Below, in pieces: positions 1-5,520 of a DNA stretch of 6,402 nt. The notes under the pieces were generated by a model. It saw only the letters and a program-made list of their open reading frames with translations. It had not been told where the DNA came from and made no database searches. This stretch comes from CAYZUC01 sp964481705 (GTDB taxonomy: Bacteria > Bacillota > Clostridia > Lachnospirales > Lachnospiraceae), in assembly GCA_964481705.1 (NCBI GenBank), contig CAYZUC010000134.1, positions 1-6,402 of the forward strand, read 5' to 3'. The first letter of the stretch is position 1; every line of letters begins with the position of its first letter. The translations under genes and the position numbers were made by a program.

Positions 1-21
1 ATATTAAACAAAGGATTTATT

Positions 22-285
22 ATGGTTGATGAAAATTTAGATAATTTAATAAATAAAAATGCGGAATTTTTAGGTATTGATACAGTCTGTGAAACGATTT
101 ATTCTGTACTAAAAAGAAAAACAACAATAAAAGCAGGTAAATTGTTAGAATCAGGATTTGATATAAATTCTATTGAATTTATAAAAAAAATGAATCAATG
201 TTTTCTTGATTGTTTGGATGATTTAAAACAAATATTTTTATATATTGATATTGAAAAAACACTAAACGAAATAAAGGATAAATAA
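22..285 (+). CDS. Hypothetical 87-aa helical protein
   Basis: Function not recognised. The ATG has a Shine-Dalgarno-like AAAGGA at 10-15, seven bases from the start codon, which supports this start. The protein looks mostly alpha-helical, with alternating charged and hydrophobic residues, no membrane segment and no signal peptide. It has three cysteines (residues 23, 60 and 64) that do not form a recognisable zinc motif. The next gene starts one base after its TAA, and that gene's ribosome binding site lies inside this coding sequence, so the two are very probably co-transcribed and translationally coupled. It sits at the head of the visible phage-like operon; its promoter is outside the window. 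Confidence 0.75.
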   Translation: MVDENLDNLINKNAEFLGIDTVCETIYSVLKRKTTIKAGKLLESGFDINSIEFIKKMNQCFLDCLDDLKQIFLYIDIEKTLNEIKDK

Positions 286-286
286 A

Positions 287-568
287 ATGGAAACTCTAAA
301 TAAATTAAAAGATGAATTTATAAATGAATTTAATAAATATAGAACATTAAACGGAGACAGTATTGAATTGGCAGATGTTGTTGAAAATATGTTTATAGAG
401 TTAGATTTAAGTGGATTAGTTCAATATCAATATGTAGATAGATTTGAATTAATGGAATCATTTGATTTAAACGATAATCAAGTAAATATTATAATGAATA
501 CTCTTGACGATATAACTTGGCTTCAAAACGATGACTTAAAAGAAATAATTGATGAGGTAAAAGAATGA
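287..568 (+). CDS. Hypothetical highly acidic 93-aa protein
   Basis: Function not recognised. AAAGGA at 273-278 precedes the ATG by eight bases. The protein has 23 Asp/Glu against 7 Lys/Arg, a net charge of about -16 over 93 residues, spread along the whole chain rather than in one tail. It is probably helical, with no membrane segment. Its TGA stop overlaps the next ATG (ATGA at 565-568), the usual sign of translational coupling. Small, uniformly acidic phage proteins sometimes mimic DNA to inhibit restriction, CRISPR or other DNA-binding host proteins. That is inference from composition only; an ordinary acidic structural or regulatory protein is equally possible. Confidence 0.75.
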   Translation: METLNKLKDEFINEFNKYRTLNGDSIELADVVENMFIELDLSGLVQYQYVDRFELMESFDLNDNQVNIIMNTLDDITWLQNDDLKEIIDEVKE

Positions 569-726
569 AAGAAAAAATATATACAATAATAACAATAGCA
601 ATAACAGCAACTTGTTTTTATTTATTTGGATTTATGAACGGAACTAGTTATATGATTCAAAAGAAATGCGAAAAATCAAAATACGACTTTTGTAAAGTAG
701 AACGAATCATTTATAAGGAGAAATAA
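565..726 (+). CDS. Small single-pass membrane protein, 53 aa
   Basis: A short gene starting inside the ATGA overlap with the acidic protein upstream and ending one base before the methyltransferase ATG. The product begins MKEKIYTIIT. It has one hydrophobic stretch at about residues 5-23 followed by a polar, Lys-rich tail with cysteines at 35 and 43; a third cysteine (17) lies in the membrane segment. This could be an N-terminal anchor with the tail outside the cytoplasm, or an uncleaved signal sequence. There is no lipobox. The AAGGAG ribosome binding site of the methyltransferase lies in its last codons, which ties it to the operon. Holin-like, superinfection-exclusion or spanin-like roles are possible, but nothing in the sequence decides between them. 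Confidence 0.6.
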   Translation: MKEKIYTIITIAITATCFYLFGFMNGTSYMIQKKCEKSKYDFCKVERIIYKEK

Positions 727-727
727 A

Positions 728-1753
728 ATGAAAGTATTATCATTATTTGACGGGATTTCTTGTGGAAGAATAGCACTTGAAAAAGCAGGAATACCAGTTG
801 AAAAATACTATGCCAGTGAGATTGATAAATATGCTATTCAAATATCACAAAAAAACTATCCTGATATAATTCAAGTCGGAGATGTATGTAAATTAGATTT
901 TAATAAATTCAAAGATGTAGATTTATTGATTGGCGGATCTCCTTGTCAGGATTTATCAATAGCCAAACAAAACAGGCAAGGGCTTTACGGAGAAAGGTCT
1001 AAACTATTTTGGGAATATGTAAAAGCATTATCAATTATAAAGCCTAAATACTTTTTACTAGAAAATGTCGCAAGTATGAAAGTAGAGGACAGAGATGCAA
1101 TAACCACGGTTATAAAAGCAATCTACCCTGAAACAGAATGCACAATGATAAACTCTGCTCTTGTATCTGCTCAACAAAGAAAGCGCTACTATTGGACAAA
1201 TTGGCGGATAGAGCAACCTGATGATAAAGGAATTTTTTTGAAAGATATTCTAGAAATTCGTAATGATAAAAAATCCAACCGCTTAACATCAGTCCAAACG
1301 GATAGTGTTATTTGCGAACCAGTATTATACAATCAATATAATCAAAGAACAATGAAAGAAAAATCAGGGGTATTTACAACTGCCTCCGCTAGTAGAACGG
1401 CAAAGAATGGAATGATTGTTTATACACCTATTAGACTTGGGCAAATAGGAAATGGAGGACAAGGTCAAAGAATATACTCTGTTCGTGGAAAATCTGTTTC
1501 ATTATCGGCAAATGGTGGTGAGCAAGGAGCAAAAACTGGACTTTATAAGATAGACCTTCCAGATGGTGATTATAATGTTAGAAAATTAACACCCGTGGAG
1601 GCAGAAAGATTACAAACGCTACCTGATAATTATACAGAAGGTATTAGTAATACACAAAGATACAGGGCAATAGGCAACGGCTGGACAGTTGATGTTATTG
1701 TTCATATATTAACATCAATAAAAAATAAAGGAGTAAAAAAATGGCAGGAGTAA
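728..1753 (+). CDS. DNA (cytosine-5) methyltransferase
   Basis: This protein transfers a methyl group from S-adenosylmethionine to C5 of cytosine in a specific DNA sequence. All main C5-MTase motifs are present in order: motif I SLFDGISCG (residues 5-13), motif II ASEIDKYA (29-36), motif IV GGSPCQDLS with catalytic Cys73, motif VI ENV (112-114), motif VIII SAQQRKRYYW (147-156), motif IX RKLTPVEAERLQTLP (285-299) and motif X RYRAIGNGWTVD (311-322). The Gly-rich stretch at about 235-275 lies in the target-recognition region between motifs VIII and IX. At 341 aa it is full length for a phage or type II-like enzyme. AAGGAG at 715-720 precedes the ATG. No partner restriction endonuclease is visible, so it is probably a solo phage enzyme protecting against host restriction or marking phage DNA. 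The recognition sequence cannot be read from the protein. Confidence 0.96.
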   Translation: MKVLSLFDGISCGRIALEKAGIPVEKYYASEIDKYAIQISQKNYPDIIQVGDVCKLDFNKFKDVDLLIGGSPCQDLSIAKQNRQGLYGERSKLFWEYVKALSIIKPKYFLLENVASMKVEDRDAITTVIKAIYPETECTMINSALVSAQQRKRYYWTNWRIEQPDDKGIFLKDILEIRNDKKSNRLTSVQTDSVICEPVLYNQYNQRTMKEKSGVFTTASASRTAKNGMIVYTPIRLGQIGNGGQGQRIYSVRGKSVSLSANGGEQGAKTGLYKIDLPDGDYNVRKLTPVEAERLQTLPDNYTEGISNTQRYRAIGNGWTVDVIVHILTSIKNKGVKKWQE

Positions 1754-1917
1754 AAGGAAGAAGTGGCAGAAAACCTTATGTTTGGTGGAGCACAAAAGTA
1801 ATAAAATACATAAAACTATACGACCCGACACATGAAGATTTGGAAATGTTCAGATTGTTGTCAAGAGAAATAAATAAAAAAAACAAAATAAAATGTCTTG
1901 CAAATAAAAAAATATAA
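1741..1917 (+). CDS. Small basic protein, 58 aa, terminase-small-subunit-like N-terminus
   Basis: The ATG lies inside the methyltransferase 3' end (13-bp overlap, different frame) with AAGGAG at 1728-1733, seven bases upstream. The product begins MAGVKGRSGRKP and is rich in Lys/Arg, with an aromatic patch YVWWS at 13-17 and a basic tail. Gly/Arg/Lys-rich starts of this type are common in phage small terminase subunits and other DNA-binding phage proteins, and GRSGRKP resembles an AT-hook-like basic element. At 58 residues it is far shorter than a normal small terminase, and no large terminase follows. It may be a truncated relic or an independent small DNA- or RNA-binding protein. The stop codon lies inside the 1906-1930 palindrome. 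Function is unproven. Confidence 0.6.
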   Translation: MAGVKGRSGRKPYVWWSTKVIKYIKLYDPTHEDLEMFRLLSREINKKNKIKCLANKKI

Positions 1918-1930
1918 TATATATTTTTTT
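1906..1930 (+). repeat. Perfect all-A/T inverted repeat (11-bp arms, 3-nt loop)
   Basis: AAAAAAATATA (1906-1916) and TATATTTTTTT (1920-1930) are exact reverse complements separated by ATA, and two more T follow. The hairpin spans the stop codon of the 58-aa gene and ends 19 bases before the VirE-like ATG. In RNA it would be a weak U-tailed hairpin, possibly an attenuator between the methyltransferase block and the ATPase. In DNA it would be an easily melted element. A TATAAT (1913-1918) falls inside, but without a usable -35. Confidence 0.6.
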
Positions 1931-1949
1931 TTATAAAAAGGAGGAAATT

Positions 1950-3401
1950 ATGACAAATATTGATATGATGAGTAAAATGTCAGAAAATATATTTGCCAGA
2001 TATGAAAAAATAAATGGCGGGAATATTGTTTCTTTAATACAAAATTTAGAAAAAATAATAATAGAATACGAATTATTTAGCCGAGATATAATAACAGGGC
2101 TAGTAAAATCAAATCTAGTTGAAGGTGAAAATAAAACACTTTCAATACCAGATGCTGAGAGACAATTTAATTTATTTTTTCACGAACGCCTTTGGATTAT
2201 AAAAACTCTGTTTAATTCAGATGGGTCAAAGCGAATCACTTATAAAAAACCAACGGTCCGTGAATTGGAGCAAATCTGGAAGCAAGTTTTAGATGATTGC
2301 TCTTATAATTCAAGGAAAGAATTATTTGATAATATACCAGAATGGGATAAAACAAAACGAATTGACTCATTTATGCTACAATACTTTAAGTGTCCAACAA
2401 ATCCTAACTTTTTTAGATTATTTTTGACATCAATTATAGGCAAAATGGACGACCCTGAAAAAAATTATTGTCCATACTTTTTTGATTTTGTTTCGTATGA
2501 AAAGGGGACTGGAAAAACGAGTTTATTTCCGCACCTGCTAGGCAAATATGCTATAATACAACACATGACTTCCCGCCGCGAAGACTTTTATGCTAGTATA
2601 TACGATTCAAATGCTATAATAGTCAATGATGACGAATGCACCTGGATTTCTAATAAAGATAATAATAAAATGAGTTATGACGAATTTAAGGCGGTTGTTT
2701 CAAACAAATACGATAGATTTAGTAGAAAATTTCAGCAGCCAGAAGAGCGCCCTAGAAGTTTTATTATTGTAAGAACAAGCAACGAGGTTCAAACGGTATT
2801 TTCTCCAAACGAACGCCGACAGATTATTTTTGAATGCCACTTAAAAGAGCAACAATGCCTACATTTAGATTTGCCTGATTCGTATATGACTCAATTGCTT
2901 GCGGAGGCAAAAGATTTTTATTTGAAAAATAACAGACGAATTTATGCTTTAACAGAATATGATAAGAGTTGTATTGAAACACAAAATATGGAAAACTTTA
3001 ATTTTGAGACGGTAGAAATTGAAACTGTAAAGCGCTTTTTCAAAGATGTTAGGAAAAGCCCTGAAAGTTATACTATTAACCTATCTTGCAATTCACCAAC
3101 GGGTTATTATTGGACAAGTTGGTCTTGTTTTAATCGCTGGTGCGAAGAATTTAATAAAAAGTCAATTCCGCAAAGGCTCTTTTGGAGAAATGTTGAAGCA
3201 CTTTGTAGGTTAGAGCCGCAGAATTACTTTTTTTCTAGGGGCAAGAAATGGCGGACGGCAACAAGCAACTCTGGTGTGACTGCTGTTGGTGTTGCTCCTG
3301 TTTCAACATTGCCTGATGGACATCAAAGAGAAGTAAATTTAGTTAAAAAGACAAATGAAGAAATTAGTCAAAAAGCACTTGAAGAAGATTTTGTTTTTTA
3401 A
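1950..3401 (+). CDS. VirE-family (virulence-associated E-like) P-loop ATPase, putative replicative helicase
   Basis: A 483-aa protein resembling VirE-like/SF3-type ATPases used as replication helicases by phages and mobile elements. A helical pre-ATPase region includes NIPEWDKTKRIDSF (128-141). It is followed by a P-loop, EKGTGKTS (184-191, Lys189); a Walker B-like IIVNDDE (223-229); a DEFKAVVSNKYDRFSRKF stretch (244-261); a sensor-like FIIVRTSN ending at Asn278; and NERRQ (287-291) with candidate arginine fingers. This order matches the family pattern ending in a TSN and RR signature. The first Gly of the GxxxxGK[ST] loop is Tyr183. The roughly 110 residues before the pre-ATPase region show no TOPRIM or archaeo-eukaryotic primase motif, so a primase would have to come from elsewhere. 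The C-terminal part (about 355-435) is rich in aromatics and may be a winged-helix-like DNA-binding domain. AAGGAGG at 1938-1944 supports the start. Neighbouring SSB-like and nuclease genes fit a replication role. Confidence 0.85.
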   Translation: MTNIDMMSKMSENIFARYEKINGGNIVSLIQNLEKIIIEYELFSRDIITGLVKSNLVEGENKTLSIPDAERQFNLFFHERLWIIKTLFNSDGSKRITYKKPTVRELEQIWKQVLDDCSYNSRKELFDNIPEWDKTKRIDSFMLQYFKCPTNPNFFRLFLTSIIGKMDDPEKNYCPYFFDFVSYEKGTGKTSLFPHLLGKYAIIQHMTSRREDFYASIYDSNAIIVNDDECTWISNKDNNKMSYDEFKAVVSNKYDRFSRKFQQPEERPRSFIIVRTSNEVQTVFSPNERRQIIFECHLKEQQCLHLDLPDSYMTQLLAEAKDFYLKNNRRIYALTEYDKSCIETQNMENFNFETVEIETVKRFFKDVRKSPESYTINLSCNSPTGYYWTSWSCFNRWCEEFNKKSIPQRLFWRNVEALCRLEPQNYFFSRGKKWRTATSNSGVTAVGVAPVSTLPDGHQREVNLVKKTNEEISQKALEEDFVF

Positions 3402-3412
3402 GGGAGAAAAAA

Positions 3413-3625
3413 ATGTATAGACCTTCGGCAATTATTACAGACTACGACACAGATTCTGATATTATCTGGAAAGTGGAAAACTCTGCTTGGATAATAGATA
3501 TAAGAACGACAGAAAGGAATTTAGATATTCCTTATATTTATAACCGCGCAAAATATAAAATAAAGCAAAGAGAAGAAGACAATAAAATTACCGAAAAAAC
3601 TAATAAGAAAAGGAAACTTTTATAA
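3413..3625 (+). CDS. Hypothetical 70-aa protein
   Basis: Not recognised. The start is supported by AGGGAG at 3401-3406, six bases before the ATG and directly abutting the stop of the VirE-like gene, so it is in the same transcript. The N-terminal half is acidic (Asp at 10, 12, 14 and 16) with short hydrophobic stretches such as WIIDI. The C-terminal third is strongly basic, with KIKQR and a KKRKLL end. No membrane segment is visible. The basic tail may bind nucleic acid. Its stop overlaps the ribosome binding site of the next gene. Confidence 0.7.
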   Translation: MYRPSAIITDYDTDSDIIWKVENSAWIIDIRTTERNLDIPYIYNRAKYKIKQREEDNKITEKTNKKRKLL

Positions 3626-3636
3626 AGGAGTGAAAA

Positions 3637-3870
3637 ATGGCAGAAAAACGATCAGCATATTTAAGACCCGACGACGATAAATTTATTTTAGTTGTGTCTG
3701 AATCAAACGGCGAAATCTTTTATGATATAGATCTTTGGTTGCGAAATGAGAGCACTGAGTGTGTAAAAGTGTTTTATCCTATGGCAACTGGCTTTTATTA
3801 TCTAGATGATTTGCTATTGGACAACTCTAAATGGAATACAAATCGTATATTTATTGAGTCCAAACACTAG
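3637..3870 (+). CDS. Hypothetical 77-aa beta-rich protein
   Basis: Not recognised. AAGGAG at 3625-3630, overlapping the previous stop codon, lies six bases before the ATG. The sequence alternates hydrophobic and polar residues (KFILVVSES, EIFYDIDLWL, CVKVFYPM, GFYYLDDLLL), which suggests a small beta-sheet fold. No membrane segment or metal motif is visible. It is the last gene before the promoter at 3888 and ends with TAG. Its position between the ATPase and the SSB-like gene suggests an accessory role in phage DNA metabolism, by location only. Confidence 0.72.
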   Translation: MAEKRSAYLRPDDDKFILVVSESNGEIFYDIDLWLRNESTECVKVFYPMATGFYYLDDLLLDNSKWNTNRIFIESKH

Positions 3871-3887
3871 TCTTTATTGTTAAATTC

Positions 3888-3916
3888 TTGACACATAAAG
3901 AAAAATAAACTATAAT
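3888..3916 (+). promoter_or_regulatory. Consensus sigma70-type promoter for the SSB-like/nuclease/peptidase operon
   Basis: TTGACA (3888-3893) and TATAAT (3911-3916) are both exact consensus hexamers with the ideal 17-bp spacer. The expected start site is near 3923, at the ribosome binding site AAGGAG (3923-3928), so the leader before the ATG at 3936 would be only about 13 bases. An ATG at 3931 gives only Met-Lys-stop and is too close to the ribosome binding site. Confidence 0.88.
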
Positions 3917-3935
3917 CAACAAAAGGAGCAATGAA

Positions 3936-4196
3936 ATGATTAAAAAAGTTTATGATGTATGCCTTGCAAAAAAGAATAGCAAAGGCGAATATATTAAAAA
4001 CAGCAACGGAAAAAGCATTTATAAAAATGTTGGTTCTGTGCTTAAAGACGATGAGGGCTACTATAAATTAGTAATAGAAACCCTAGCAGGAGAGATATGG
4101 TTATCGTTATTTCCTGTGAAAGAAAATATGTCTAACGACAATTCTCAAAAAAAAGAAGTGCAAACTGATATTCTAGATGACAATTTGCCATTTTAG
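3936..4196 (+). CDS. SSB-like small protein with DDNLPF C-terminal tip (putative ssDNA-binding protein)
   Basis: An 86-aa protein that probably covers single-stranded DNA or interacts with replication enzymes. The N-terminal part (1-62) looks beta-rich, with KNVGSVLKDDEGYYKLVIE (25-43) and a GEIWLSLFP strand (52-60), a size compatible with a small OB-like fold. A polar linker (about 63-80) leads to the acidic end DDNLPF. Bacterial and phage SSB proteins typically end in a linker and an acidic tip such as DDDIPF, which recruits partner proteins. Tip and layout match, but the core shows no convincing standard SSB signature, so this is inference. It is first in an operon with the consensus promoter at 3888 and sits beside helicase and nuclease genes. 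AAGGAG at 3923-3928, seven bases away, fixes the start. Ends with TAG. Confidence 0.72.
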   Translation: MIKKVYDVCLAKKNSKGEYIKNSNGKSIYKNVGSVLKDDEGYYKLVIETLAGEIWLSLFPVKENMSNDNSQKKEVQTDILDDNLPF

Positions 4197-4217
4197 TATA
4201 ATTGATAGGGGGAAAGA

Positions 4218-4664
4218 ATGAAGATAATAATAGACACAAGAGAACAAAAATATCTGGATTTTTCTCCCTTCAAAAATATTGAAACAGAATTTTGTGGGTT
4301 AAAAACTGGCGATTATTCTATTTCTGGTTATGAAGATAAAATTGCTTTTGAAAGAAAATCTGTTGAGGACTTGTGCGGAACACTTATAAGTGGTCATACA
4401 AGATTCTTGAAAGAAATGGAACGATTTGCTGGTTTTGATGAAAAATATATACTTGTAGAGCAAAAAGCACTAGGAATATATTTATATTTATCAACACACG
4501 GAAAACTCTCATACTTTAATATAATAATTCAATCATTACTGGCTTATGCTTATCATTATCATGTTCGTATAAGATTTTGCAAAGACAGGGCGGATATGGC
4601 TGATTATATTATAAAAAAAGCAAAAGAGTTCATAAAAAAGGAGGAGAAAAATGATAAAACATAA
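4218..4664 (+). CDS. ERCC4/XPF-family nuclease
   Basis: A compact 148-aa nuclease with the ERCC4 motif set: IIIDTREQ at the N-terminus (Asp6, Arg8, Glu9), GDY (31-33), then AFERKSVEDL (43-52) with Glu45, Arg46, Lys47 and Asp51. This corresponds to the GDx(n)ERKxxxD metal-binding core of the XPF/Mus81 nuclease family. The remainder (53-140) completes the fold. The helix-hairpin-helix DNA-binding domain of cellular XPF is absent. Small stand-alone ERCC4 nucleases are common in phages, where they are thought to cut branched DNA during replication, recombination or packaging. The ribosome binding region is unusually G-rich (GGGGG at 4208-4212). It follows the SSB-like gene by 21 bases and overlaps the next gene by 14. 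Confidence 0.92.
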   Translation: MKIIIDTREQKYLDFSPFKNIETEFCGLKTGDYSISGYEDKIAFERKSVEDLCGTLISGHTRFLKEMERFAGFDEKYILVEQKALGIYLYLSTHGKLSYFNIIIQSLLAYAYHYHVRIRFCKDRADMADYIIKKAKEFIKKEEKNDKT

Positions 4665-4914
4665 AGATTTTGAGATATTTTATATACCAAGAAAGGAAAA
4701 GTATTGTTTTATTGTTGAATTTTTTGGTGTTTATTATAGAAAAAAATATAAAGATTTAGAAAAACTAATACCAGTAGTAAAAGAACAAATTCAAAAAAGG
4801 ATTAAAGACAATGAAAAAAAAGACATTTTGTTCTATCAGAAATTTTATGAAAAGCAGAAGGACCTTGCGTGCAAACTCGCCGAACAGAAAGAAACGAAAC
4901 GGAATAGGAGGTAA
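4651..4914 (+). CDS. Hypothetical basic 87-aa protein
   Basis: Not recognised. The start lies inside the nuclease 3' end in another frame, with a strong AAGGAGG at 4638-4644, six bases before the ATG. The N-terminal half is predicted beta-rich (FEIFYIPRKEKYCFIVEFFG at 7-26). The second half is a long, charged helix (about 34-87) dense in Lys, Glu and Gln, ending with the basic run KRNRR. No transmembrane segment is seen. The stop codon overlaps the spacer between the peptidase's ribosome binding site and its ATG. A nucleic-acid-binding accessory of the nuclease is conceivable, but only from charge and position. Confidence 0.75.
   Translation: MIKHKDFEIFYIPRKEKYCFIVEFFGVYYRKKYKDLEKLIPVVKEQIQKRIKDNEKKDILFYQKFYEKQKDLACKLAEQKETKRNRR
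4906..4911 (+). promoter_or_regulatory. Ribosome binding site fixing the peptidase start
   Basis: AGGAGG four bases before the ATG at 4916. The same frame stays open back to 4811, but that upstream stretch overlaps the 87-aa gene and its ATG at 4811 has no ribosome binding site, so 4916 is the better start. Confidence 0.8.
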
Positions 4915-4915
4915 A

Positions 4916-5353
4916 ATGCTTATAACAAAAGAAGAACTATTAAAAGTAAGTGATAAAGAACCTCCATTTGAATTGGAGGCTAACTTTGAAGAATTTTTAA
5001 TAAAAATAAACATATTAAGAGATAGGTGCGGAATACCGATGACTCCGACTTCGTATTATAGAAGTATTGATAAGCAACTTGAAATATACAAAAGCAAGGC
5101 TAGAATGAGGCAATTTCCGTTCCCTGACGGCGTTTTTGACAAAAGTAAAGTGCCACTTGGCTCTCAACATTTATATTGCTGTGCGTGCGATTTTGGTGGC
5201 AAGAGAACCGATGACTTAAAAAGGTGGATTAGAAATCATTTGCCATTTTGTAAAACTATTGGACTTTACTTTGAAGATTTTGATTCAACTCGTAATTGGT
5301 GTCATATTCAAATTCGTCCGCCAAAAAGTGGTTTAATTATATTTAAGCCTTGA
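4916..5353 (+). CDS. Peptidase M15-family endolysin-like protein
   Basis: A 145-aa zinc peptidase of the D-Ala-D-Ala carboxypeptidase/L-Ala-D-Glu endopeptidase type, which cleaves peptidoglycan stem peptides. The zinc-binding signature SQHLYCCACD (83-92) supplies His85 and Asp92. NWCHIQIRPPKSG (127-139) supplies the third ligand, His130, in the usual WxHxQ context. TSYYRS (45-50) matches the conserved region that begins the family fold. The residue three before the last His is Asn127, where several M15 enzymes have an acidic catalytic residue; Glu120, Asp121 or Asp123 nearby could serve instead. There is no signal peptide, so release would need a holin or an injected virion particle. The most likely role is phage endolysin. 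The TGA stop overlaps the -35 of the next promoter. Confidence 0.86.
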   Translation: MLITKEELLKVSDKEPPFELEANFEEFLIKINILRDRCGIPMTPTSYYRSIDKQLEIYKSKARMRQFPFPDGVFDKSKVPLGSQHLYCCACDFGGKRTDDLKRWIRNHLPFCKTIGLYFEDFDSTRNWCHIQIRPPKSGLIIFKP

Positions 5354-5379
5354 CATTATTAAAAAAAATAAATTATAAT
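5350..5379 (+). promoter_or_regulatory. Consensus promoter P1 of the fibre cassette
   Basis: TTGACA (5350-5355) and TATAAT (5374-5379) with an 18-bp spacer. The -35 overlaps the peptidase stop codon. The expected start is near 5386, which would give a roughly 135-base leader containing the 5396-5456 hairpin before the ATG at 5521. Confidence 0.83.
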
Positions 5380-5395
5380 AATGTTAAATCTCCCA

Positions 5396-5456
5396 TTGGG
5401 GCAGTATTTATGAGTGTCTTATAATTTTTTCATACACTCCCTCCTGTCTGCCCCAA
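5396..5456 (+). other. Structured 5' leader hairpin carrying a CCTCCT (anti-Shine-Dalgarno-like) loop
   Basis: TTGGGGCAG (5396-5404) pairs perfectly with CTGCCCCAA (5448-5456). Inside, GAGTGT (5412-5417) pairs with ACACTC (5434-5439), closing an AT-rich 16-nt loop. The internal loop has TATTTAT on the 5' side and CCTCCTGT on the 3' side, and contains CCTCCT (5440-5445), the complement of AGGAGG. No T-run follows in either direction, so this is not an intrinsic terminator. It lies between two promoters and would be transcribed from P1 as a leader or small RNA. A TATAAT (5420-5425) lies within the terminal loop. Confidence 0.6.
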
Positions 5457-5463
5457 AAATAAC

Positions 5464-5492
5464 TTGACTTGTTTTAATTGTTATGTAATAAT
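5464..5492 (+). promoter_or_regulatory. Second promoter P2 of the fibre cassette
   Basis: TTGACT (5464-5469), a 17-bp spacer and AATAAT (5487-5492) preceded by TG (5484-5485), an extended -10. This is one mismatch from consensus in each hexamer. It would make a short leader without the upstream hairpin. Confidence 0.6.
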
Positions 5493-5520
5493 TAAAGTGT
5501 TTAACAAAAGGAGTATAAAC

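Noticed and set aside
1913..1918. TATAAT inside the palindrome as a promoter for the VirE-like gene
   Set aside because: No -35-like hexamer at 16-18 bases. The only TTGCAA is nine bases away.
4197..4202. TATAAT just before the nuclease gene as a promoter -10
   Set aside because: The best -35 at normal spacing (TAGATG) matches only three of six positions.
4765..5013. 82-aa minus-strand open frame
   Set aside because: It is a shadow of two well-supported plus-strand genes, and the minus strand shows no ribosome binding site.
5362..5389. dif/XerCD-like site: TAATGTTAAAT (5379-5389) matches 10 of 11 bases of a XerD arm
   Set aside because: The XerC half and centre do not match, and TTAAAT-rich words are common in such AT-rich DNA.
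5410..5424. Four-residue leader peptide (ATG AGT GTC TTA TAA) in the hairpin
   Set aside because: No proper ribosome binding site, no regulatory codons, and one such mini-ORF is expected by chance.
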